In this document: positions 51,981-60,540 of the stretch, one piece after another | Numbering within the stretch: position 1 is the stretch's first letter | Layout of the letters: the number at the start of each line of letters is the position of its first letter | Assembly (NCBI GenBank): GCA_900548345.1 | Contig: URKA01000001.1 | Coordinates: 62,001-126,000, forward strand | DNA length: 64,000 nt | Origin: an uncultured Paraprevotella sp. | Lineage (GTDB): Bacteria > Bacteroidota > Bacteroidia > Bacteroidales > Bacteroidaceae | Direction of reading: 5' to 3' | Translations under genes and position numbers: made by a program | The notes under the pieces: model-generated | The model's input: the letters and a program-made list of their open reading frames with translations, nothing else | Databases searched by the model: none | What the model was told of the DNA's origin: nothing

Positions 51981-52084
51981 ATTCTCTAAGTTATAAAGGT
52001 TTGTTCTTCATGAAATCTTACCGCAAGATAAACATATTTATCCACTCCCCCCAGCATTCCTCCCTTATTTTTTCAGAATTTATA

Positions 52085-52092
52085 TATCTTTG
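52085..52092 (+). promoter_or_regulatory. -7 element of the metal exporter gene
   Basis: TATCTTTG matches TAnnTTTG and lies 24 bp before the ATG at 52117. A matching -33 box is not evident. Confidence 0.5.
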
Positions 52093-52116
52093 CAAGTCCG
52101 TAACGTATATGTAAGT

Positions 52117-53037
52117 ATGATGAAACAAGATGAACGTGTGAAGGCCATCAACCGGGTAACGTGGGCGGGCAGCCTCGTCAACTTGATACTGGTCGTATGT
52201 AAGTTCGCCGCCGGAATCTGGGGACATAGCTCCGCCATGATTGCGGATGCCGTGCACTCGCTGTCCGACTTCGCCACCGACATTGTGGTGCTCCTGTTCG
52301 TACACATCTCCAGCAAACCGCAGGACAAAGGGCACGACTACGGACACGGCAAATATGAGACACTTGCCACTGCCGTCATCGGCATCCTGCTGTTCGCCGC
52401 AGGAATCGGCATCTGCTGGAACGGACTGATGAACGTCAAAGCCGTGTGGAACGGCGAGACACTGGAGGCACCGGGCCAGATGGCCCTGTGGGCGGCCCTC
52501 ATCTCCATCGTTTCGAAAGAGGCCATCTTCCGCTACACACGGAGAATTGGCATACAGACCAACTCCGGAGCGGTCATCGCCAACGCCTGGCATCACCGTA
52601 GCGACGCCCTCTCATCCATAGGTACGGCCATAGGCATCGGCGGGGCAATCTGCCTGGGCGAACAATGGCGGGTGCTGGACCCCATGGCGGCCATAGCCGT
52701 AAGCATCTTCATTGTCAAGGTATCCATAAACCTGCTGAAACCCTGCATCGGCGAACTGACAGACAGCTCGCTACCCGACGAGACGGAAAGCCAAATCAGG
52801 GAAATCGCCGAACAGACACCCGGCGTATCCGCATTGCATAATCTGCGCACACGAAGGATAGGCAATCATTATGCCATCGAGATGCACGTACGTATGGACG
52901 GGCACCTGACTCTGTACGAAACACACGCCAAGGCTTCGGCGATAGAAAAGAAACTGAAAGAGAAATACGGAACAGATACACACGTGGGCATCCACGTGGA
53001 ACCGCTGAAAAATGCAGACGGGAAATATGACGAATAA
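52117..53037 (+). CDS. Cation diffusion facilitator family metal exporter
   Basis: A 306-residue inner-membrane protein exporting divalent metals such as Zn or Fe by proton antiport. The metal-binding motif ADAVHSLSDFATDIV lies in helix 2 near residue 45, and NAWHHRSDALSSIGT in helix 5 near 155, giving the HD/HD metal site. The C-terminal cytoplasmic domain has the histidine-containing IEMHVRMDGHLTLYETHAKA near 260. The start is the first of two adjacent ATG codons at 52117. Downstream follow an epimerase and a PAP2 protein, probably one transcript. Metal specificity is not predictable. Confidence 0.92.
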   Translation: MMKQDERVKAINRVTWAGSLVNLILVVCKFAAGIWGHSSAMIADAVHSLSDFATDIVVLLFVHISSKPQDKGHDYGHGKYETLATAVIGILLFAAGIGICWNGLMNVKAVWNGETLEAPGQMALWAALISIVSKEAIFRYTRRIGIQTNSGAVIANAWHHRSDALSSIGTAIGIGGAICLGEQWRVLDPMAAIAVSIFIVKVSINLLKPCIGELTDSSLPDETESQIREIAEQTPGVSALHNLRTRRIGNHYAIEMHVRMDGHLTLYETHAKASAIEKKLKEKYGTDTHVGIHVEPLKNADGKYDE

Positions 53038-53047
53038 TCTGAATCAC

Positions 53048-54100
53048 ATGAAAACAACCACAATGAAAATATTAGTTACCGGCGCAAGCGGCTTCATAGG
53101 CAGTTTCATCGTAGAAGAGGGACTGACACGCGGACACCGCGTATGGGCCGGGATGAGAGCATCGAGCAGCCGTAAATACCTGACGGACAAGCGTACGGAA
53201 TTTGCAGAGCTGGACTTGCAGCACCCTGAGATTCTCCACGCACAACTGGAAAGATATAAAAAGGAATTCGGCGGATGGGACATCGTGGTACATGCCGCCG
53301 GAGCTACCAAATGTATACGGAAAGAGGATTTTTTCCGCACGAACACCGAGGGCACACGCAACTTAGTGAACGCACTCCGCCAACTGGACATGGTGCCCCG
53401 GCGCTTCATCTTCATCAGTTCGCTCAGTGTATTCGGCGCCATCCGCGAACAGGCTACAAGGAAACCCTCGGCAGACAATCCGTGGATTTATGCCCCTATC
53501 GAGGAAACCGACAAGCCTCAGCCCAATACGGCTTACGGTGAAAGCAAGTTGGCCGCGGAGAGATACCTCAAGGAACTGACGGATTTTCCGTATGTCATCC
53601 TGCGCCCCACCGGCGTATACGGACCGCGCGAAAAGGATTACTTCGTCATGGCACAAAGCATCAAACAGCACGTGGACTTTGCCGTCGGCTACAAACCACA
53701 GGAAATCACGTTCGTCTACGTAAAGGACCTTGTGCAGGCCGTATTCTCGGCCATGGAAAAAGAGGTGACAGGACGGGAATTTTTCATCAGCGACGGCGGT
53801 ATATACCATAGTACTGATTTCAGCGACCTGGTCCGTAAGGAACTCGGTTCGCCCTTTATGGTGCGTATCAAGGCTCCCGTATGGTTTCTTCATATCGTAT
53901 GTGCAATATCAGGAAAGCTCAGTGCATGGAGGAAAAAGACCGCGACACTGAACATGGACAAATACCATATCCTGTGCCAACGCAACTGGCAGTGCGACAT
54001 CACCCCCGCCGTAAAGGAACTGGACTACCGTCCCGAATATCCGCTGGAAAAAGGAGTAAAGGAAACCATTGCATGGTATAAGAAGGAGGGATGGTTATGA
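53048..54100 (+). CDS. NAD(P)-dependent epimerase/dehydratase (extended SDR)
   Basis: A 350-residue extended short-chain dehydrogenase. The Rossmann motif is MKILVTGASGFIGSFIVEEG and the active-site YxxxK is in NTAYGESKLAAERYL near residue 170. An alternative ATG lies five codons inside (53063). The C-terminal region, with VRIKAPVWFLHIVCAISGKL, is hydrophobic, suggesting a peripheral membrane association like that of 3-beta-hydroxysteroid or sterol-type SDRs. Its stop overlaps the start of the PAP2-like gene, so the two are coupled. Whether it acts on a nucleotide sugar or a lipid is uncertain; the coupling hints at a lipid substrate. Confidence 0.87.
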   Translation: MKTTTMKILVTGASGFIGSFIVEEGLTRGHRVWAGMRASSSRKYLTDKRTEFAELDLQHPEILHAQLERYKKEFGGWDIVVHAAGATKCIRKEDFFRTNTEGTRNLVNALRQLDMVPRRFIFISSLSVFGAIREQATRKPSADNPWIYAPIEETDKPQPNTAYGESKLAAERYLKELTDFPYVILRPTGVYGPREKDYFVMAQSIKQHVDFAVGYKPQEITFVYVKDLVQAVFSAMEKEVTGREFFISDGGIYHSTDFSDLVRKELGSPFMVRIKAPVWFLHIVCAISGKLSAWRKKTATLNMDKYHILCQRNWQCDITPAVKELDYRPEYPLEKGVKETIAWYKKEGWL

Positions 54101-55056
54101 GGTCGAGGCTGAAATGGCTTATGACGCGCGATGATATGGTCGCCGGACTTTGGCCCATCGAATGGCTGGCACTCACGTTCAGTGCGGTGACCACCGTCAT
54201 CATGTGTTTTCTGTGGAACCGCATGGACCATCCGGCCGAGATGTTGGCCAGCCGTCTCGTCATCGCGGCAGGCACGCTCGTCGTCTGGCAAATCTATCGC
54301 CGCTTTCCGGTACGCCTCATGACTTTTGTCCGCATCACCATTCAGATGGGCCTGCTCTCTTTCTGGTATCCCGACACATACGAGTTCAACAGCGTGCTGC
54401 CCAACCTCGACCATATCTTCGCACATTGGGACCAGACGCTGTTCGGCTGCCAGCCGTCCTTCGTGTTCTCCGGGGCATGTCCGTGGCCATGGTTCAGCGA
54501 AGCGGTCAATATGGGTTACTTCTCATATTACCCCATGATGCTCATCGTCATGCTCTTTTTCTTCCTTTGCCGGAAAACAAGGTATGAACAGGCTTCTTTC
54601 GTCGTGATGTGTTCTTTCTTCCTTTATTACCTGATTTATATATTCCTTCCCGTGGCAGGCCCGCAGTTTTACTTCTGCGCCATCGACCCGGCACAGTTCC
54701 CCGCCGGCGACTTTCCTTCCATCGGCACATACTTTAGCTGTCACACCGACATTCTGACCGCTCCCGGCTATTCCGACGGCCTGTTCTACAAATTAGTGCA
54801 CCTCGCACAAGAAGCCGGAGAAAGACCCACAGCCGCCTTTCCCTCTTCGCACATAGGCATCACCTTCATCCTGCTTTACCTGGTTTATCCCCAGGACAAG
54901 CGCCTGTTTCTTTGCCTGTTGCCGTTCGCCATATTATTAAGCCTCGCCACGGTCTATATTCAGGCGCATTACTTAGTGGATGCCATAGCCGGTGTCATCT
55001 CGTCGGTGCCGGTATTCCTGCTTAGCAAGGGCATTTACCGGCTTTACCGACGATAG
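54097..55056 (+). CDS. Aur1-like PAP2 superfamily protein
   Basis: A 319-residue protein with about six membrane helices. It has LDHIFAHWDQTLFGCQPS near residue 105 and GYFSYYPMMLIVM near 138. The PAP2 catalytic segments follow: RPTAAFPSSHIGITF near 248 and VYIQAHYLVDAIAGVIS near 290. The layout, with a DxxLFG segment and PSSH plus H-x3-D histidines, fits the PAP2_3 group that includes inositol-phosphorylceramide synthases. It may transfer a phospho-headgroup to or from a lipid. ATGA overlap with the epimerase gene and an AAGGAGGG site about 6 bp before the ATG support the start at 54097. Confidence 0.85.
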   Translation: MRSRLKWLMTRDDMVAGLWPIEWLALTFSAVTTVIMCFLWNRMDHPAEMLASRLVIAAGTLVVWQIYRRFPVRLMTFVRITIQMGLLSFWYPDTYEFNSVLPNLDHIFAHWDQTLFGCQPSFVFSGACPWPWFSEAVNMGYFSYYPMMLIVMLFFFLCRKTRYEQASFVVMCSFFLYYLIYIFLPVAGPQFYFCAIDPAQFPAGDFPSIGTYFSCHTDILTAPGYSDGLFYKLVHLAQEAGERPTAAFPSSHIGITFILLYLVYPQDKRLFLCLLPFAILLSLATVYIQAHYLVDAIAGVISSVPVFLLSKGIYRLYRR

Positions 55057-55075
55057 GACATACAGTGCTTCCTCA

Positions 55076-56737
55076 TTAATATTCAAAGGAACTGCCGCCC
55101 AAAAACTCGCGCAAAAGTGAGGTGGGAGGTATTTCCTTTTCCGGAACCGGTATGAAATATCGCAGGAACTTACGCAGACGGTATGCCTCGGAATACTCGG
55201 AAACGTTCTCAGGCACCTGTTCCAGCAAAGGCAACGCCTGACTGCGGATGACAGCCAACTCGAACAACAGCGCACTGTTGAACATCACGTCCGCCTCTTC
55301 CTGATAAGGGAATATCCATTTGTCTTCACCGGCCCTCACACTCGGCCAGCGGCGGATGGTGTCCAATGCCGAGCATCCGCGATACTTGTAATCACGGATG
55401 ATACGGCGCAGCAAACGGTTGTCGGTCGTAGGTATGTAGTTGTGCGCATCCAGCAATATCGTGGTCAGCGCCGACACATAAATGCGGTATTTGCACTGTT
55501 CCTCTATCTGAGAGGTCAGTTCGGGATTCAGGGCGTGAATGCCTTCCAGTATCAGAATCATGTTTTCATCCAGCCGGAGTTTCCTGCCGCTTTGTTCACG
55601 TTTTCCCGTCTGGAAGTTATAACGTGGGAGTTCCACTTCCTGCCCGTCGAGCAGGGCCTGGAGCTGCGCATTGAAGAACGGGAGGTCCAACGCATACAGC
55701 GACTCGAAGTCGTACTCGCCATGCTCGTCTTTCGGCGTATGCTCGCGGTCGACGAAATAATCGTCCAAGGACACGGGGTAAGGTTTCAGGCCGTTGGCAA
55801 TCAGCTGTATGGAGAGTCGCTTGCTGAAGGTGGTCTTCCCGCTGGACGAAGGACCTGCTATCAGAATCATCTTCACCGCCCCCCGTGCTTCTATCTCATC
55901 GGCGATACGCACGATTTTCTTTTCCTGAAGGGCTTCGGTCACGTTTATCAGTTGTGTCACATGTCCGGCCATACAGGCACGGTTGAAGTCACCCACCGTG
56001 TTCAGACCGAGGATGTCCTGCCAGCGATGGTGCTCGCGGAAAATATCGAGCATCTTGGGCTGGCTCACCATCTCCTCCAGCCGCGTGGGGTCTTTGCGGG
56101 ACGGGATGCGCAACAACAGGCCGTCCTCATACTTCATCACGTCGAACACCCTCAGCCCTCCCGTCGAGGTCAGCAACGAACCGTAGAAGTAATCCACCGT
56201 ATCGTCCAACTGATAGTAGTTCGTATAGATGGTTCCTGAACTCTCCAGCAGTTTGACCTTGCTGTTCATGCCTTGTTCACGAAACAGCTCTATGGCATCT
56301 TCCGTCGGGCTTTGTATACGGTGAAACGGAATGTCGGCATCCACAATCTCCTGCATCCTGCGCCTGATGACCGCCACATCCTCCTCTTCGAGAGGACGGC
56401 CGATGCGCAGGTCGCAGTAATATCCGCGCGCCACCGGTGTCTCGATACGCAGGAGACATCCGGGATATAAGTCCTTCACCGCCTTTACCAATACGAAGAA
56501 GAGCGAGCGGGTATAGGTGCGCATGCCCGATGCTGAGGTGGCATCGAGAAACTCCACATCCTTGGCGTTATAGATACGGTAGTGCAATCCTTCCACTTTA
56601 TTGTTCACCTTGGCACTGACCGGCCCGTAGGGCATCCGGAGTCCCAATATGCGATAAGCCTCCTCCAACGTACTGCCGACCGGCACCATCACTGTTTTTT
56701 TGTTATTTTTGCAGCGGATTTTTACTTCTTGTACCAT
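55076..56737 (-). CDS. TGS-domain nucleoside (uridine-type) kinase
   Basis: A 553-residue multidomain protein. Residues 1-65 form a TGS-like beta-grasp domain (NKKTVMVPVGSTLEEAYRIL). About 70-260 resemble the second additional domain of threonyl-tRNA synthetase (GYYCDLRIGRPLEEEDVAVI). The C-terminal half is a uridine/phosphoribulokinase-type P-loop domain with MILIAGPSSSGKTTFSKRL near 290 and VSLDDYFVDREHTPKDEHGE near 325. The kinase would phosphorylate uridine or another nucleoside. The ThrRS-like parts might regulate activity or bind a nucleic acid; that is not known. It diverges from the Na/Pi cotransporter gene. Confidence 0.87.
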   Translation of the reverse strand: MVQEVKIRCKNNKKTVMVPVGSTLEEAYRILGLRMPYGPVSAKVNNKVEGLHYRIYNAKDVEFLDATSASGMRTYTRSLFFVLVKAVKDLYPGCLLRIETPVARGYYCDLRIGRPLEEEDVAVIRRRMQEIVDADIPFHRIQSPTEDAIELFREQGMNSKVKLLESSGTIYTNYYQLDDTVDYFYGSLLTSTGGLRVFDVMKYEDGLLLRIPSRKDPTRLEEMVSQPKMLDIFREHHRWQDILGLNTVGDFNRACMAGHVTQLINVTEALQEKKIVRIADEIEARGAVKMILIAGPSSSGKTTFSKRLSIQLIANGLKPYPVSLDDYFVDREHTPKDEHGEYDFESLYALDLPFFNAQLQALLDGQEVELPRYNFQTGKREQSGRKLRLDENMILILEGIHALNPELTSQIEEQCKYRIYVSALTTILLDAHNYIPTTDNRLLRRIIRDYKYRGCSALDTIRRWPSVRAGEDKWIFPYQEEADVMFNSALLFELAVIRSQALPLLEQVPENVSEYSEAYRLRKFLRYFIPVPEKEIPPTSLLREFLGGSSFEY

Positions 56738-56828
56738 AACATTTCTTATTTTTGTGGGTAAAATCTCCCTAAATATACATATTAGGAAAGAAACGACACA
56801 CTATCATTCACTTATATTTGGACAGCTC

Positions 56829-58514
56829 ATGGTGGTTTTAGCATTTTTAAAACTTTTAGGATGCCTCGGCCTGCTGATGTACGGCACCAAACTGATGGGG
56901 GAAAGCCTTCAGAAACTTGCAGGCGACAGACTTAAACATATCCTCGACTCTCTGACCACCAACCGGTTCGTCTCTCTGCTTACGGGCGCCCTCATCACGG
57001 CCATGATACAGTCGTCCACCGCGGCATCGCTGATGACCGTCAGTTTCGTGCATGCCGGCATGCTCACCTTGTTCCAGGCACTTCCCATCCTGATGGGCGC
57101 ATCGGTGGGCAATACACTCATCGCCTGGCTCATGGCCGCCGAAATCAACTTTGAGGTGAGCAACTATCTTTATCCGCTCATGCTTGTCGCTTTCCTGCTG
57201 GTGTACTACCGCAGATGGCGCGACTGGGGCGAGTCGGTATTCGGACTTTGCTTCATCCTGCTCAGCCTCGGCCTGCTCTGCCACCTGTCCGAAGACATGG
57301 AGCTGGTGCGGCAGACACAGATTCTGAACTATCTGACCGTGTCCGACGAGAACTACATCTCATATATCATCCTTTTACTGATAGGGGCCACAGTCACGTT
57401 CGCCGTGCAATCTTCCGCAGCCATCATGGCATCATCCATGATTCTTTGCTGTTCCGGCGTATGGTCCATCTATTCGGGTGTGGCCTTTGTGCTCGGTGAG
57501 AACATCGGGCGTGCCATCGTCACGTTCCGTGCCGCCTCATCGGCGGGCCTGCAGGCCCGCCGCACGGCTTTCGGGCAATCGGTATTCAACCTCTGCGGCG
57601 TGGCATGGATGTTCCTCGTCTTCCCCTACTTTGTCAACTTCCTGTGCGACCTCGTCCACGTGGACCCCACCGTCAAACGTGTGGTGGCCGACAACAGCCT
57701 GGCTTATGTGCTGGCAGCCTTCCACACAGGATTCAACCTGATTAACGCCACCCTCTTCATCGGCCTTGTCAAGCCGCTGGAGGCATTGTGCGAGAGAATG
57801 GTGGGCAAATCCCAGCGCCACAATGAAGAAGAAGGCGAACTGCGCTTCATCAACAAAGGTTTTCCCGACACGCCCGAACAGGCCATCCTCGAAGCCCGCA
57901 AGGAAATCATCAACTATACGGACATGACCGCCAGAATGTTCACCCAGACACGCTACTTGTTTTCCGTATCCAGCCGCACGGAATTCAAGAACATCTTCAC
58001 GCTGGTGGAACATTACGAGGACGTGTGCGACGAGATGGAAGTGAGCATCGCCGACTACCTGAACAAAATCAGTAACCAGGAACTCACGGAACCGCTCGCC
58101 ACCGCCGTCTGCGGCATGCTGCGCGAAACGGCGGAAGTGGAAAGCATCGGCGACTGCTGCCACCACATCGCCCATACGGCCATCAGAAATTACAAAAGCA
58201 CACAACAGCTGACGCCCAGACAACTGGAACACATCCATCAGATGTTCCAGCTTACGGAACAGGCCATGGAACAGATGAAAACACTGCTTTCCATCCGAAA
58301 AGTGCCGCGCGAAGCCTCCACGGCCTATTATATCGAGAACGAAATCAACCGATTCCGCAAACAGCTCAGCAACCTGAATTTCTCGGATATCCACAACCAC
58401 GTATACAGTTACCAGACGGGCACCATGTATATGGACGTCATCAACGAATGCGAACAACTGGCCGACTGCATCATCCACATCACGGAAGCACGCCTGGAGA
58501 CCAACAAGGCATGA
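56829..58514 (+). CDS. Na+/phosphate cotransporter with PhoU-like domain
   Basis: A 561-residue inner-membrane protein. The membrane part contains the two inverted QSS-type repeats (MIQSSTAASLMTVSFVHAGM near residue 63; FAVQSSAAIMASSMILCCSG near 195), the hallmark of the PNaS family. After about residue 350 a soluble PhoU-like helical region follows, with repeated paired segments (ISNQELTEPLATAVCGMLRE). It would import phosphate with sodium, possibly gated by the PhoU part. Start at ATG 56829, though the frame is open further upstream. No sugar or phosphonate genes are near. Confidence 0.9.
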   Translation: MVVLAFLKLLGCLGLLMYGTKLMGESLQKLAGDRLKHILDSLTTNRFVSLLTGALITAMIQSSTAASLMTVSFVHAGMLTLFQALPILMGASVGNTLIAWLMAAEINFEVSNYLYPLMLVAFLLVYYRRWRDWGESVFGLCFILLSLGLLCHLSEDMELVRQTQILNYLTVSDENYISYIILLLIGATVTFAVQSSAAIMASSMILCCSGVWSIYSGVAFVLGENIGRAIVTFRAASSAGLQARRTAFGQSVFNLCGVAWMFLVFPYFVNFLCDLVHVDPTVKRVVADNSLAYVLAAFHTGFNLINATLFIGLVKPLEALCERMVGKSQRHNEEEGELRFINKGFPDTPEQAILEARKEIINYTDMTARMFTQTRYLFSVSSRTEFKNIFTLVEHYEDVCDEMEVSIADYLNKISNQELTEPLATAVCGMLRETAEVESIGDCCHHIAHTAIRNYKSTQQLTPRQLEHIHQMFQLTEQAMEQMKTLLSIRKVPREASTAYYIENEINRFRKQLSNLNFSDIHNHVYSYQTGTMYMDVINECEQLADCIIHITEARLETNKA

Positions 58515-58640
58515 CCGTCTGACCCGTCCCTTCATGACTTTAATGATTCCGCCCCAATACATCCGGAGTGTCTGACGACCGGACAGCCCGGCGCATACCG
58601 AAGTGCGCCGGTATTATTTTTCCGCACCCGTGAAAAACTA

Positions 58641-58725
58641 AGAATAAAACTTTTGTTTTTAAAAATGAAACTTTTATTCTTGAAACCAAAACTTCTGTTT
58701 TTGAAAATAAAACTTTTATTTATAG
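58641..58725. repeat. AT-rich 18-bp-period tandem repeat (locus 2)
   Basis: Four or more imperfect copies of aataaaacttttgttttt at roughly 18-bp spacing, related to 18631-18710. They lie in a 315-bp gap between the Na/Pi gene and rubredoxin; the remainder of the gap is a terminator. No gene is seen. Confidence 0.6.
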
Positions 58726-58760
58726 AATCGGAAAGCAGAAGGCCGAAAAGCAAAGGCATA

Positions 58761-58794
58761 AAAAAACATCCTGCCCCCCTAAGGGAGCAGGATG
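58761..58794 (-). terminator. Terminator of the rubredoxin gene
   Basis: On the minus strand, the stem GCATCCTGC.CCC pairs with GGG.GCAGGATG around a short loop. It is followed by a run of U residues and lies 36 bp after the rubredoxin stop. Confidence 0.85.
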
Positions 58795-58829
58795 CGTATT
58801 TAACCTTATCCACATTCCGTGGGACGGAA

Positions 58830-58997
58830 TCATTCGTCCTCGTGAGGCTCGAAGTCGTCCTTGCCGACTCCGCACAACGGACAAACCCAATCTTCGGGAA
58901 TATCTTCAAAAGCCGTACCCGGAGCAATGCCCGATTCAGGATCGCCAACTTCAGGGTCGTACACCCACTGACATACTGTACAAATATACTTTTTCAT
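58830..58997 (-). CDS. Rubredoxin
   Basis: A 55-residue electron carrier. The iron is held by C6-TVC-9 ([18 protein letters not shown]) and C39-PLC-42 ([16 protein letters not shown]), with the typical Trp and Tyr core (WVYDP, DWVCP). It probably passes electrons to oxygen- or peroxide-detoxifying enzymes in this anaerobe. It is a monocistronic gene with its own terminator downstream. Confidence 0.97.
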   Translation of the reverse strand: MKKYICTVCQWVYDPEVGDPESGIAPGTAFEDIPEDWVCPLCGVGKDDFEPHEDE

Positions 58998-59090
58998 TGT
59001 TTCTTTTTGTTTGAATAATTAGACATTCGCATTTAACGATGCAAGTATACTACATTTTTGCAGAATACCACATGCACCGGAGAATAGATT

Positions 59091-59789
59091 TTATTTTTTT
59101 AACAGCCCCGTCAGCTCCTCCATCCCTTCGGATGCCCCTTTCATCAGGTGCGTCACCCGCCGGCCCGATGTCACGTGAACCGGCTGGGGGTCTATCAGAT
59201 AGATGGGCACGCCGGACGGCACGTAGTTCAGCAGGCCGGCCGCAGGATAGACATTCAGCGACGTGCCGATGACCACGAACACATCCGCCTGCATCGTCTC
59301 CTCGATGGCCGGTTCTATGGCCGGTACAGGCTCGCCGAACCAGACGATATAAGGCCGGAGCTGACTGCCGTCGGCCGCCTTGTCGCCCATCCTCACCTGC
59401 CACTCTTCCGGTTTCAGCGTACGGATGCAGGCCGGATTGTCGGGATTGCGGCTCGAAGTGACCTTCATCAGCTCACCGTGCAAGTGAATCACATGCGTGC
59501 TGCCCGCACGCTCATGCAGGTCGTCCACATTCTGCGTGATGACCGTCACCCGGAACTCCTTCTCCAACTGCGCCAGCAGTTCGTGCCCCCTGCAAGGCGA
59601 CACATCCGCTAGCTGACGCCTCCGCTCGTTATAGAAACCGATGACCATCTCCGGATTGCGCGCGTACCCTTCCGGAGTTGCCACATCCTCCACCGCGTAC
59701 TGCTCCCACAGCCCGCCCGCATCACGAAACGTACTTAAACCACTCTCGGCCGACATACCGGCTCCCGTCAAGACTACAACCTTTTTCAT
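59091..59789 (-). CDS. SIR2 family NAD-dependent protein deacylase (class III type)
   Basis: A 232-residue sirtuin that removes acyl groups from lysine using NAD. It has VVVLTGAGMSAESGLSTFRD near residue 4, ITQNVDDLHERAGSTHVIHL near 100 (catalytic His in HLHGE) and VVIGTSLNVYPAAGL near 180. The FYNERRRQL segment near 55 has the Tyr-x-x-Arg pair seen in SIRT5-like desuccinylases, so succinyl- or malonyl-lysine is the probable target. The usual four zinc-binding cysteines are missing: only one Cys (PACIRT) occurs in that region. Start at MKKVVVLTG (59789). It stands alone, convergent with nothing nearby. Confidence 0.9.
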   Translation of the reverse strand: MKKVVVLTGAGMSAESGLSTFRDAGGLWEQYAVEDVATPEGYARNPEMVIGFYNERRRQLADVSPCRGHELLAQLEKEFRVTVITQNVDDLHERAGSTHVIHLHGELMKVTSSRNPDNPACIRTLKPEEWQVRMGDKAADGSQLRPYIVWFGEPVPAIEPAIEETMQADVFVVIGTSLNVYPAAGLLNYVPSGVPIYLIDPQPVHVTSGRRVTHLMKGASEGMEELTGLLKK

Positions 59790-59905
59790 ATATTTCAGCT
59801 TTTGTAACACAAAAATAGCAAAAATTCAAACCAAAAGGTCATACAGGTCAAATAAATCAATTAACTTTGCGACTTTGAATCAAACATTTTACAAAACACA
59901 CAGCA

Positions 59906-60511
59906 ATGGACAAAGTAAGTTACGCGTTGGGACTGGGTATCGGCCAACAACTCAAAAGCATGGGCGCACAAGACCTCTGTATAGACGACTTCGCACAAGC
60001 GATTAAGGATGTACTGGAAAACCGGGAACTGGCCGTATCGCATCGTGACGCACAAAGCATCGTCACTAAATATTTTCAGGAAAAAGAGGCGGAAATGAAC
60101 GCTGAAAAAGAAAAGAAGGGCAAACAGGCGAAAGCCGACGGCGAGAACTTCCTCAAAGAAAACGGAAGTAAGGAAGGCGTAATCACCACCAAGTCGGGCC
60201 TACAATACACCGTGCTTCAGGAAGGAACGGGAAAAAGCCCCAAAGCCACCGACAAGGTGCGTTGCCACTATGAAGGCATGCTCATCGACGGCACACTGTT
60301 CGACAGCAGCCTGCAACGCGGCGAACCGGCCGACTTCCCCCTGAACGGCGTAATTGCCGGATGGACCGAAGGCTTGCAACTGATGAAGGAAGGGGCCAAA
60401 TACCGCTTCTTCATCCCCTACCTGCTCGGCTACGGCGCAAGCGGTGCCGGCAATTCCATCCCGCCGTACAGCACGCTGATTTTCGACGTAGAATTGATTA
60501 AAGTTCTTTAA
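59906..60511 (+). CDS. FKBP-type peptidyl-prolyl isomerase, cytoplasmic form
   Basis: A 201-residue Mip-like isomerase with no signal peptide (MDKVSYALGLGIGQQLKSMG). The N-terminal helical dimerisation part is about 90 residues, and the C-terminal FKBP domain starts at TTKSGLQYTVLQEGTGKSPK. It has VRCHYEGMLIDGTLFDSS near residue 112, IAGWTEGLQLM near 140 and PYLLGYGASGAG near 160. It likely assists proline-limited folding in the cytoplasm. First of three tandem FKBP genes; a TAACTTTG -7 box lies at 59862-59869. Confidence 0.93.
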   Translation: MDKVSYALGLGIGQQLKSMGAQDLCIDDFAQAIKDVLENRELAVSHRDAQSIVTKYFQEKEAEMNAEKEKKGKQAKADGENFLKENGSKEGVITTKSGLQYTVLQEGTGKSPKATDKVRCHYEGMLIDGTLFDSSLQRGEPADFPLNGVIAGWTEGLQLMKEGAKYRFFIPYLLGYGASGAGNSIPPYSTLIFDVELIKVL

Positions 60512-60540
60512 AGAAAAACGATTTTAAAATTAATATCACA

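Noticed and set aside
57537..58562. Open frame of 341 codons antisense to the Na/Pi cotransporter
   Set aside because: Shadow of a well supported gene; no start context or domain.
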